Shown piece after piece: positions 57,501-64,000 of a stretch of DNA of 64,000 bases. Where the stretch lies: NCBI GenBank assembly GCA_903871775.1, contig CAIQIA010000007.1, positions 124,001-188,000 on the forward strand, in the 5' to 3' direction. The number at the start of each line of letters is the position of its first letter. Position 1 is the first letter of the stretch. The notes under the pieces are model-generated. The model saw only the letters and a program-made list of their open reading frames with translations, did no database searches and was not told the DNA's origin. Both the position numbers and the translations under genes were made by a program. The stretch is from an uncultured cyanobacterium. Lineage in GTDB: Bacteria; Cyanobacteriota; Cyanobacteriia; PCC-6307; Cyanobiaceae.

Positions 57501-58835
57501 ACCGTGGCACCGGCGATGGCCACGACGATCACAGCCGTGATCGACGACCACGGGGCCCGCCAGGGGGCCGCCGCCCCCGGCGACTGGATCAGTGACCGCA
57601 CCCCCCGAATTCTCGGCAGCCTCAGCGCGCCGGCCGGGGCCGGCGAGGTGGTGCAGGTGCTGAACGGGGACACCGTGCTCGGCAGCGCCGTGCTGGCAGC
57701 CGACCGCCGCAGCTGGGGGTTCACGGCCACCGTGCCAGCGACCGTGGCGGCGCTGACCCTGCGGGCCCGGGTGGTGGACGCGGCCGGCAACAGCGGTGCC
57801 CTGTCCGCCGATCACCCCCTGCAGGTGGACAGCCTGGCCCCCACCGTCGTGCCGTTGATCACGGCCGTGCTGGATGACAGCGGACCGGTGACCGGTCCGG
57901 TTCCCGCCGGTGGCACCAGTGACGATTTCACGCCCCTGGTGACGGGCACCCTGACGGGTCCCACGGCCCCAGGCGAGGTGGTCGAGGTGCTCGACGGCGC
58001 GCGCTCCCTGGGCACCGTGACGCCAGATGCGCTGACGGGTCTGTGGAGCCTGCCGCTGAACCTCGCCCCCACCCTGAACCGCCATCTGCAGCTGCGGGCC
58101 AGGGTGGTGGATCCGGCGGGCAACACGGGCCCTGTGGCCTACGGACCGGCCTGCACCCTGGCGAGCCCGCCGCCGCCGGGGCCGGTGCTGCGGCTGCTGC
58201 CCCTGGGGGATTCGCTCACCGACGGCGCCACGGTGCCCGGCGGATACCGGGGCGTGCTGCAGCAGAAGGGGCAGCTGCCGGGGCAACCCCTTGATCTGGT
58301 CGGTCGGCAGCTGCAGCTGCTGGCCGCCGACCCCAGCCCCGATCCCGACCACTGGGGCGTACCAGGGCTGACCATGGCGGGGCTGACGGCTCAGTTGCCG
58401 GCGGCCATGGCCAGCCTGAGGGACACGAGCCGTCCTGGAGATCCGGCGGCGGTGCTGCTGCTGATCGGCGCCAACGACCTGCTGAACGCCGTCACGGCGA
58501 CCGCGGCCCCGGCGGCCCTCACGACCCTGCTGCAGACCATGGATCGGCTGATCGCCCCGGGGGCCCCGCCGTTGCCGGTGCTGCTCGGAACCCTGCCGCC
58601 CCTGCAGCCGCCCACCCAGACCAACCGGGTGGCCGCCGACACCCTCGCCCTCAACAGCTGGATCACCGGCACGGCGGCATCGCTCTCGACCCCACGGATG
58701 ACGGTGCAGGCGGTGGACCTCACCACACCCCTCGTCGGGTTGCTCGACGCCGGCGGACTCCATCCCACGGCCCAGGGCTACGGGGTGATGGCCGACCACT
58801 GGCTGCTGGCCCTGCAGAGCTCGGGTCTGCTCTGA
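54540..58835 (+). CDS. Giant protein: seven-blade propeller, Ig-like repeats and C-terminal SGNH hydrolase
   Basis: A 1431-residue protein. Residues about 15-395 contain seven propeller blades, each with a (T/S)P(D/T)G-x-(I/V)LV(A/T/S)G signature (SPTGTVLVAGWTDG, TSDGGLVVVGHSTG, TPDGDILVTGRMAG, TPTGEILVSGRTEG, LANGDVIVAGMTEG). A fibronectin-like module (LNPGQRYSYRLEG) and an unassigned alpha/beta region (about 480-660) follow. From about 772 to 1205, four Ig-like repeats of about 105 residues share ITAVIDDHG and VVDAAGN motifs. Residues about 1215-1431 form an SGNH/GDSL hydrolase: LPLGDSLTDGA (Ser), LLIGANDLLNAV and GGLHPTAQGYGVM (His). No signal peptide is found; export is likely but the route is unknown. 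Confidence 0.8.
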   Translation: MHSSRQWWRTLGLGARDWVTGLAEDPAGGVLLLGFSIAAAARPFLVRLLPSGTVDWIRPYADGVIPGSDQQAFGLALGPGGAIYTAGFEKGPTPPGLRPGLSDGALTSLNAAGTVLWRRWIGSPRLEQLAGVGTSPTGTVLVAGWTDGTVTATNAGGMDLLIQALDTGGNLLWSRQLGGSGQDRPSAMATTSDGGLVVVGHSTGPLAGLANSGLEDAFVLRFDAAGSLLWARSIASAGTDHGYGVLVTPDGDILVTGRMAGSDWSPAGGDPADAYLARFSPDGSPRWLRRFGSTAYEYGRSLALTPTGEILVSGRTEGDLQGLANQGGFDGYVALFSADGRHLGSRLYGTTGNDAANALLTLANGDVIVAGMTEGNLEGLPNEAPGTYDLFVERTTLGTTGPWRPRLTNPRPDGIDLTPGTPLAGSLSLWAGAGGGQPLTLPLAGGSPVSLSGLNPGQRYSYRLEGAGGTLEGGFRTLPAVNGREPWRLVALPAGPGALSPSLLDLAEQLQPQVLLAATASVLAGAAEVPLLQRTAWIGALTGDQQNDVGPLTVVSVAESGAADLAAGTPRWEAIRASLNVLRNAGRTIVLLLPATTPSAVDRLALSEGVAAVVRAPLDGLLDLQFRQYLQPTAQGAAGCLSLTPLASQGSRGTTVHVQVTALGAPLPAAVGPIDTSPPPPPRLQLLKDSGSSATDGLTNAPEVAITGLEPAGIWQWSADGGRRWTDGVGNGLVLPADGAWSLLARQIDRSGLVSPVSLPLAVSLDRQSPAITPVLTSVSDDHGSVQGLVPALGWFSDRTPLLQGTLAAPPGPTERLMLLVNGRPSGDARIGAGGTDWSIQPLLTVPDGPVTVQLQLIDGAGNGGPASLAFQATLDSTAPTTVPLLTALIDDRGPRQGPLAQGAVTDDDTPLLQGTLSGPLAQGDTLEVLANGVVIGTVVRLGPGNGWSLPLLLPQGPGTAISLTARVVDAAGNAGRAAAARRLVVDTVAPAMATTITAVIDDHGARQGAAAPGDWISDRTPRILGSLSAPAGAGEVVQVLNGDTVLGSAVLAADRRSWGFTATVPATVAALTLRARVVDAAGNSGALSADHPLQVDSLAPTVVPLITAVLDDSGPVTGPVPAGGTSDDFTPLVTGTLTGPTAPGEVVEVLDGARSLGTVTPDALTGLWSLPLNLAPTLNRHLQLRARVVDPAGNTGPVAYGPACTLASPPPPGPVLRLLPLGDSLTDGATVPGGYRGVLQQKGQLPGQPLDLVGRQLQLLAADPSPDPDHWGVPGLTMAGLTAQLPAAMASLRDTSRPGDPAAVLLLIGANDLLNAVTATAAPAALTTLLQTMDRLIAPGAPPLPVLLGTLPPLQPPTQTNRVAADTLALNSWITGTAASLSTPRMTVQAVDLTTPLVGLLDAGGLHPTAQGYGVMADHWLLALQSSGLL

Positions 58836-58887
58836 CCCCGCCCACCGGCAGCCCCCCTAGATTTTCCATGTCGCCGCCGGTGTTCCC

Positions 58888-60645
58888 ATGTCCCCCGTCG
58901 CGCCGCCGCCCGCCCCGCCGCGGCTGAGCCTGCAGAGCGCAGCGATCGCGCCCGAGACCACGGCCCTGCGGTCCCTCGACTGGGACCGCAGCCGCTTCGA
59001 CATCGAATTCGGCCTGCGCAACGGCACCACCTACAACGCCTTTCTGATCCGCGGCCAGCGCACGGCCCTGATCGACACCAGCCACGCCAAGTTCCGCGAG
59101 AGCTGGCTGCCGCAGCTGCAGTCCCTGATCGATCCCCGGGCGATCGATCATCTGGTGGTGTCGCACACCGAACCCGACCATTCGGGGCTGGTGGCCGACC
59201 TGCTGGAGCTCAACCCCGACCTGGAGGTGGTGGGCTCGAAGGTGGCGATCAACTACCTCGAGCACCAGGTGCACCGGCCCTTCCGCAGCCGGGCGGTCAA
59301 GAGCGGCGACAGCCTCGACCTGGGCTGCGCCGACGGCGGCACCAGCGACCACCGGCTCGAGTTCGTGAGTGCCCCGAACCTGCACTGGCCCGACACGATC
59401 TTCAGCTACGACCACGGCACCGGCGTGCTCTACAGCTGCGATGCCTTCGGGCTGCACTACTGCAGCGACGAGGTGTTCGACAGCGATCCCGGCGCCATCG
59501 CCCCCGACTTCCGCTTCTACTACGACTGCCTGATGGGGCCCAATGCCCGCAGCGTGCTGCAGGCCCTCAAGCGCCTTGAGGCCCTGCCCCCCGTGACCAC
59601 CATCGCCACGGGCCACGGACCGCTGCTGCGCCACCACCTGGGCCTGTGGCTGGGGGATTACGACGCCTGGAGCCGTGATCGCAGCAAGGGCGACCGCTAC
59701 GCGGCGGTGGCCTACGTGAGCCAGTACGGGTTCTGTGACCGGCTGAGCCAGGCGATCGCCCGCGGCATCGGCAAGACCGACCTGCCGGTGCAGCTGGTTG
59801 ATCTGCGCGGCACCGATCCCCAGGAGCTCACGGCCCTGATCGGCGACGCCGCTGCCGTGGTGCTGCCGACACCGCCGGCCCGGCCGGACGGCGACCTGCG
59901 GGCCGCCTGGGGCACGGTGCTGGCGGCCCTGCGCCCCAGCCAGCCGGTGGGCCTCTACGACGCCTACGGCGGCAACGACGAACCCATCGATGCCATCGGC
60001 CAGCAGCTGCGGGACCTTGGGCACGCCGAAGCCTTCCCGCCCCTGCGGATCCGCACGGTGCCCGACGCCACCGCCTTCCAGCAGTGTGAAGAGGCCGGCA
60101 CCGACCTGGGTCAGCTGCTGCTGCGGGACAAGGCCATCGCCGCCATGAAGGCCCTCGACGCCGACCTCGACAAGGCCCTGGGTCGCCTCAGCGGTGGCCT
60201 CTACATCGTCACGGCCCGCCAGGGCGAGGGGGAGGCCGCCCGCAGCGGCGCCATGGTGGCCAGCTGGGTGAGCCAGGCCAGCTTCGATCCACCGGGGCTC
60301 ACGGTCGCCGTCGCCCGCGACCGGGCCATCGAATCCCTGATGCAGGTGGGTGACCGCTTCGTGCTCAACGTGCTGGCCGAGGGCAACCACCAGCAACTGC
60401 TGCGCCACTTTCTGCGGCGCTTCCCCCCCGGTGCCGACCGCTTCGCCGGTGTCGCCACCCTGACCGACGTGGCCCGGGGCGGTCCGGTGCTGACCGAGGC
60501 GCTGGCCTACCTCGACTGCCGGGTGCTGCAACGGCTCGAAGGCGGCGACCACTGGCTCATCTACGCCGAGGTTGAGAACGGCAACGTGGCCGACGCCGAA
60601 GGGCGCACGGCCACCCACCATCGCAAGGTGGGCAACCACTACTGA
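58888..60645 (+). CDS. flv3: Flavodiiron protein Flv3
   Basis: A 585-residue class C flavodiiron protein. The metallo-beta-lactamase domain has all diiron ligands: VSHTEPDHSGLV (His93, Glu95, Asp97, His98), SAPNLHWPD, VLYSCDAFGLH and IATGHGPLL. A flavodoxin domain (about 270-400) and a C-terminal flavin reductase domain (about 430-585, GAMVASWVSQASFDPPGLTV) follow. With Flv1 it photoreduces oxygen to water at photosystem I under changing light. Full ligands identify Flv3 rather than Flv1. flv1 follows after 22 bases. Confidence 0.9.
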   Translation: MSPVAPPPAPPRLSLQSAAIAPETTALRSLDWDRSRFDIEFGLRNGTTYNAFLIRGQRTALIDTSHAKFRESWLPQLQSLIDPRAIDHLVVSHTEPDHSGLVADLLELNPDLEVVGSKVAINYLEHQVHRPFRSRAVKSGDSLDLGCADGGTSDHRLEFVSAPNLHWPDTIFSYDHGTGVLYSCDAFGLHYCSDEVFDSDPGAIAPDFRFYYDCLMGPNARSVLQALKRLEALPPVTTIATGHGPLLRHHLGLWLGDYDAWSRDRSKGDRYAAVAYVSQYGFCDRLSQAIARGIGKTDLPVQLVDLRGTDPQELTALIGDAAAVVLPTPPARPDGDLRAAWGTVLAALRPSQPVGLYDAYGGNDEPIDAIGQQLRDLGHAEAFPPLRIRTVPDATAFQQCEEAGTDLGQLLLRDKAIAAMKALDADLDKALGRLSGGLYIVTARQGEGEAARSGAMVASWVSQASFDPPGLTVAVARDRAIESLMQVGDRFVLNVLAEGNHQQLLRHFLRRFPPGADRFAGVATLTDVARGGPVLTEALAYLDCRVLQRLEGGDHWLIYAEVENGNVADAEGRTATHHRKVGNHY

Positions 60646-60667
60646 TCCCCCGTCCGAGCGTTTGACC

Positions 60668-62455
60668 ATGGCCAGCAGCACCGGCGCCGCCGGCGACGAC
60701 CGTTCGGTGGTGGTCCTGCCCCTGGACGATGGCAGCCTCTGCCTGCGGGGCCTGAGCCCGCGGCGGCTCCGCTTCGAGGTCGAATACGCCCTCGAGCGCG
60801 GCACCTGCAGCAACAGCGTGCTCTTCCCGGGGGCGCCAAGCCTGCTGGTGCATCCCCCGGGCGACACCTTCGCCGGCCCGTTCCTCGAGGCCCTGGCCGA
60901 ACGGCTGCCCGCCGGAGCGCCGCTGCTGGTGGTGGTGGGCGACGTGAACCCGAACCGGGTGGGGCTGCTGCAGCGGCTGCTGGGGTCATGGCCCCAGCTC
61001 GAGCTGGTGGTCTCCAATGCCGGGGCCAGGCTGCTGCAGGACCTGTGGGAGCGGCGCCGGCCCGGAGACGAGGCCCCCCCACCGCCGCCGCTGCCGCCGC
61101 TGCGGGTCGTCAAGGGAGACGAGAGCCTGCCCTGGAACGGCGGCGACCTGCGGTTGCTGGCCACCCCCACCCCCCGCTGGCCGGCGGCCCTGGCGGCCTT
61201 CGACGGGGCCAGCGGCCTGCTGATGAGCGGCCGGTTCTTCTCGGCCCATGTGTGCACGCCGGTGCTGGCCGAAGCCAACCGCAGCAGCACCGAAGACGAC
61301 CGCCGCTACTACTTCGACTGCCTGATGGCCCCCATGGCCAGCCAGGTGGAGGCGGTGGTCGACCGGCTCGAAAGCCTGCCGATCCGCAGCCTGCTGCCCC
61401 TGCATGGCCCGATGGTGAGCGAGAGCTGGCGCAGCCTTCTGGCCGACTACCGCCGCTGGGGGGAGGGGCAACAGCGGGCCTCCCAGGCGGTGGCGCTGCT
61501 CTATGCCAGTGCCTACGGCAACACCGCCGCCATCGCCGATGCGATCGCCCAGGGCATCGCCCGCGCCGGCGTGCGGGTCACGAGCATCAACTGCGAATTC
61601 GCCGAAGCCGACCAGCTGATCAGTGCCATCCGCTCCTGCGACGCGCTGCTGATCGGCTCCCCCACCCTCGGCGGCCATGCGCCGACACCGATCGTCTCAG
61701 CCCTGGGCACGGTGCTGGCCGAGGGCGACCGCGACAGGCCGGTAGGGGTGTTCGGCAGCTACGGCTGGAGTGGTGAGGCCCTGGATCTGCTGGAGTCAAA
61801 GCTCACCGATGGGGGCTTTTCCATGGCCTTCGCCCCGATCCGGGTCAAGTTCAGCCCCGACCCCGCCACCCTGCGGCAGTGCGAAGAGACCGGCACGGCC
61901 CTGGCTCGTCAGCTGCGGCAACGGCAACGACGCCAGGCCAACCGTGGCGGCGGCCTCAGCGAAAGCCGCAGCGACCCGGCGGTGCGGGCCCTCGGGCGGG
62001 TGATCGGCTCCCTGTGTGTGCTCACGGCCCGCCGGGGCGAGGGCGAAACGGCCCTCGAAGGGGCGATGGTGGCCAGCTGGGTGAGCCAGGCGGGCTTCCA
62101 GCCGCCGGCGGTGTCGGTGGCCGTGGCCCGGGATCGGGCGGTGGAGAGCCTGCTGCATGTGGGCGACCGCTTCGCCCTGAACGTGCTGGCCGCCGGCCGG
62201 GAGCTGGGGCCGATGAAGCAGTTCCTGCAGCCCTTTTCCCCCGGCAGTGATCGCTTCGCCGGGCTCGATCTGCAACGCAGTCCGGCGGGTCAGCCCGTGC
62301 TGCCCGACGCCCTGGCCTGGCTCGAAGCCACGGTGATGCAGCGCATGGAGTGCGGCGATCACTGGGTGCTCTACGCCGAGGTGACCGCCGGGGGGCTGCT
62401 CGATGATCAGGCCCAGACGGCCGTTCACCACCGGCGCACCGGAGCCGGCTACTGA
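60668..62455 (+). CDS. flv1: Flavodiiron protein Flv1
   Basis: A 595-residue class C flavodiiron protein, the partner of Flv3. The diiron site is not canonical: the first ligand block reads VVVGDVNPNRVGLLQ, lacking the HxExDH residues, and the second reads LLMSGRFFSAHV where Flv3 has the bridging Asp. This loss is typical of Flv1. The flavodoxin domain (ALLYASAYGNTAAIADAIAQ) and the flavin reductase domain (GAMVASWVSQAGFQPPAVSV) are intact. The start is ATG 60668. Confidence 0.9.
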   Translation: MASSTGAAGDDRSVVVLPLDDGSLCLRGLSPRRLRFEVEYALERGTCSNSVLFPGAPSLLVHPPGDTFAGPFLEALAERLPAGAPLLVVVGDVNPNRVGLLQRLLGSWPQLELVVSNAGARLLQDLWERRRPGDEAPPPPPLPPLRVVKGDESLPWNGGDLRLLATPTPRWPAALAAFDGASGLLMSGRFFSAHVCTPVLAEANRSSTEDDRRYYFDCLMAPMASQVEAVVDRLESLPIRSLLPLHGPMVSESWRSLLADYRRWGEGQQRASQAVALLYASAYGNTAAIADAIAQGIARAGVRVTSINCEFAEADQLISAIRSCDALLIGSPTLGGHAPTPIVSALGTVLAEGDRDRPVGVFGSYGWSGEALDLLESKLTDGGFSMAFAPIRVKFSPDPATLRQCEETGTALARQLRQRQRRQANRGGGLSESRSDPAVRALGRVIGSLCVLTARRGEGETALEGAMVASWVSQAGFQPPAVSVAVARDRAVESLLHVGDRFALNVLAAGRELGPMKQFLQPFSPGSDRFAGLDLQRSPAGQPVLPDALAWLEATVMQRMECGDHWVLYAEVTAGGLLDDQAQTAVHHRRTGAGY

Positions 62456-62538
62456 GGGGGTTTCGTCACCAATCGCATCAGAGCCGTGCAGGCCGTGGCC
62501 GGAACGGCTCCAATGGCCTCAGCTTTAACTCAGCCCCG

Positions 62539-62739
62539 GTGGCTCTGGATCCAGCAACGGTGCGGTACCGAGGGTTTGTTCTGCTGCGCCAGGGAAACCT
62601 GGGCTGGCTGGTGCGGCCTGAACGCAGTCCGATGACGGTGCTCCCCTTCAGGGCTCCCGCCTGCTCTTTGGCTGATGTCAAGGCGCTGGTCGACTGGCGC
62701 CTGGGGCCTGACGACCGCGACCTGCATCAGGCCGCCTGA
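62539..62739 (+). CDS. Small conserved-looking cyanobacterial protein
   Basis: A 66-residue soluble protein, starting at GTG 62539: TVRYRGFVLLRQGNLGWLVR, PERSPMTVLPFRAP, and CSLADVKALVDWRLGPDD. Two strand pairs followed by a helix are suggested. No family name is known. The pattern of residues and the base composition look like a real gene rather than chance. Its last 13 bases overlap the convergent small gene. Confidence 0.6.
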   Translation: MALDPATVRYRGFVLLRQGNLGWLVRPERSPMTVLPFRAPACSLADVKALVDWRLGPDDRDLHQAA

Positions 62740-62963
62740 GGGGGCGGGGTCGGGTCGGGACGCTGGAGCGGCAGCACCAGGGTCGCCCAGGTGTCGGGGC
62801 GGGCCGGGCGGTCGCGGCGGGAGCGGCGCACACCGAAGGGAACCCGCACCACATTGGTGCCGGCGACGCTGACAGTCTCGCCGCGGGCCAGCAGGTGCTG
62901 AAACGGCAGGTCGGGAGCCGTGGTGGGGACGCTGTGGAGGCCGGGGCGATCGTCGCTGGGCAT
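62727..62963 (-). CDS. Small protein of unknown function
   Basis: A 78-residue protein starting at ATG 62963. The middle holds LPFQHLLARGETVSVAGTNV and VRVPFGVRRSRR, followed by DTWATLVLPLQRPDPTPPPQ. No domain is recognised. It lies downstream of gcvP on the same strand, behind a 152-base spacer that is richer in A and T around 63,040-63,090 and may hold its promoter. Confidence 0.55.
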   Translation of the reverse strand: MPSDDRPGLHSVPTTAPDLPFQHLLARGETVSVAGTNVVRVPFGVRRSRRDRPARPDTWATLVLPLQRPDPTPPPQAA

Positions 62964-63115
62964 GGAGGGGTCAGGCAACGGGTGGGAGGTGCAGCAGGGC
63001 TGCGTGTTCCGCCTGAGTTGCACCAGATGATGCACGTCAAGCTAGTCCCACGGCAAGAAGAAATCCTTGAATTTCAACCGGCCCAGGGAATAAGGGGCAG
63101 CCCTGCCCCCCTTCG

Positions 63116-64000
63116 TCAGGCCGCCAGGGGGGCCGGGGCCGGCGGAGTCGCCGGGATCGCCGCCAGGTCTTCGACGCTGGGGCAGGTGCAGACCAGGTGA
63201 CGGTCGCCGTAGGCGTTGTCAATGCGGGCCACCGCAGGCCAGAGCTTGCGGTCGTCGCCCAGGCCCCCGGGGAAGGCGGCCTGGCGGCGGCTGTAGGAGC
63301 GGTCCCAGGTCTCGGCGGTCAGGGCCGCCAGGGTGTGGGGTGCCCGCTTGAGGGGGTTGTCGTGGGGATCGGCGCTGCCGTCTTCCACCGCCGCCGCCTC
63401 GGCGCGGATGGCGATCATGGCGTCGCAGAAGCGGTCGAGTTCGGCCAGCGACTCGCTCTCGGTGGGTTCGACCATGACAGTGCCGGCCACGGGCCAGCTG
63501 ACCGTGGGGGCATGGAAGCCGTAATCCATGAGGCGCTTGGCGACGTCATCGACCTCGATGGCGGCGCTGCGCTTGAGGGGCCGCAGGTCGAGGATGCACT
63601 CGTGGGCCACCCGGCCGCCGGCGCCCCGGTACAGCACCGGGAAGTGGGGATCGAGCCGCTGGGCCATGTAGTTGGCCGACAGCAGCGCCACCGCCGTGGC
63701 CCGGCGCAGGCCGGCGCCGCCCATCATGCGCACGTACATCCAGCTGATCGGCAGGATCGCGGCACTGCCCCAGGGGGCCGCCGACACCGGACCGATCGCC
63801 TGATCGCCGCCGCAGGCGGCGAAGGGATGGCCGGGCAGGAAGGGCACCAGGTGGGCGGCCACGGCGATGGGGCCCACCCCCGGCCCACCGCCGCCGTGGG
63901 GGATGCAGAAGGTCTTGTGCAGGTTGAGGTGGCAGACGTCGGCGCCGTAGTCACCGGGCCGGCACAGGCCCACCTGGGCGTTGAGGTTGGCGCCGTCGAG
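63116..64000 (-). CDS. gcvP: Glycine dehydrogenase (decarboxylating), P protein, C-terminal part (runs off the right edge)
   Basis: The last 294 or so codons of the P protein of the glycine cleavage system, which is central to photorespiration. It contains the PLP-binding [19 protein letters not shown] (the Lys forms the Schiff base), [40 protein letters not shown] and [20 protein letters not shown], typical of the C-terminal half. The gene continues beyond the window. A short GC hairpin (63094-63109) follows, but without a long T-run. Confidence 0.97.
   Translation of the reverse strand, partial: LDGANLNAQVGLCRPGDYGADVCHLNLHKTFCIPHGGGGPGVGPIAVAAHLVPFLPGHPFAACGGDQAIGPVSAAPWGSAAILPISWMYVRMMGGAGLRRATAVALLSANYMAQRLDPHFPVLYRGAGGRVAHECILDLRPLKRSAAIEVDDVAKRLMDYGFHAPTVSWPVAGTVMVEPTESESLAELDRFCDAMIAIRAEAAAVEDGSADPHDNPLKRAPHTLAALTAETWDRSYSRRQAAFPGGLGDDRKLWPAVARIDNAYGDRHLVCTCPSVEDLAAIPATPPAPAPLAA

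Noticed and set aside
54534-58799. A 1421-codon minus-strand open frame across the giant propeller gene
   Set aside because: The forward frame has repeat, SGNH and propeller motifs; the minus-strand translation is low-complexity Gln/Gly/Arg/His and has no domain.
63094-63109. Short GC hairpin after gcvP considered as a terminator
   Set aside because: Only a weak, broken T-run follows on the minus strand; it could help termination but the evidence is thin.

Overview
The window is a densely packed, very GC-rich piece of a cyanobacterial chromosome, most likely a picocyanobacterium of the Synechococcus/Cyanobium group. Evidence for this includes photosystem II subunits (psbI, psbN, psbH), the nitrogen regulator ntcA, an Flv3/Flv1 flavodiiron pair, cyanobacterial families (DUF3146, DUF3084, SIMPL, MEKHLA) and several copies of the cyanobacterial HIP1 octamer. 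About 58 protein genes fit into 64 kb. No rRNA, tRNA, CRISPR array, prophage or intact insertion sequence was seen.

Layout. 1-9.5 kb: a partial outer-membrane LptD/OstA-like gene with psbI upstream, a GH38 alpha-mannosidase, then psbN/psbH, tatA-pth-DUF3146, a YqgF-like nuclease, DUF3084, ntcA with a recognisable NtcA-type promoter, and the nucleotide genes dcd and thyX. 9.5-20 kb: a cobalamin-type aminotransferase, a pentapeptide/TPR protein, a glutamine amidotransferase, an HExxH protein, and a type IV pilus operon pilM-N-O-Q whose pilQ is a base-composition mosaic, followed by pyrD and rnhA. 20-28 kb: a colinear information-processing block gloA-clpB-secE-nusG-rplK-rplA-rplJ-rplL with an L10 leader and, at its end, a candidate small RNA; eno diverges from it. 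28-37 kb: an accessory-looking stretch with a lower-GC alpha/beta hydrolase, a YidB-like protein, an ABC1 kinase, two small structural proteins, a GxGxD-repeat protein and an acyltransferase with an SGNH domain. 37-48 kb: metabolic and translation genes (argJ, a DUF2236-CoaE fusion, gatB, thiO, ndk, speA, a SIMPL protein, a decayed Phd antitoxin, alaS). 48-64 kb: a SNF2 ATPase with SWIM and MEKHLA proteins, a 1431-residue propeller/Ig-like/SGNH protein, flv3-flv1, two small proteins and the 3' part of gcvP.

How the genes work together. Housekeeping genes sit in short operons joined by ATGA or TGATG overlaps. At all nine convergent junctions the two genes overlap or abut, leaving no room for separate terminators. 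The main unusual items are the in-frame fusion of an MpaB-like oxygenase domain to dephospho-CoA kinase, the giant propeller-SGNH protein, the mosaic pilQ, the candidate forward-strand small RNA beside rplL, the NtcA-type promoter of ntcA, and the toxin-antitoxin remnant before alaS.
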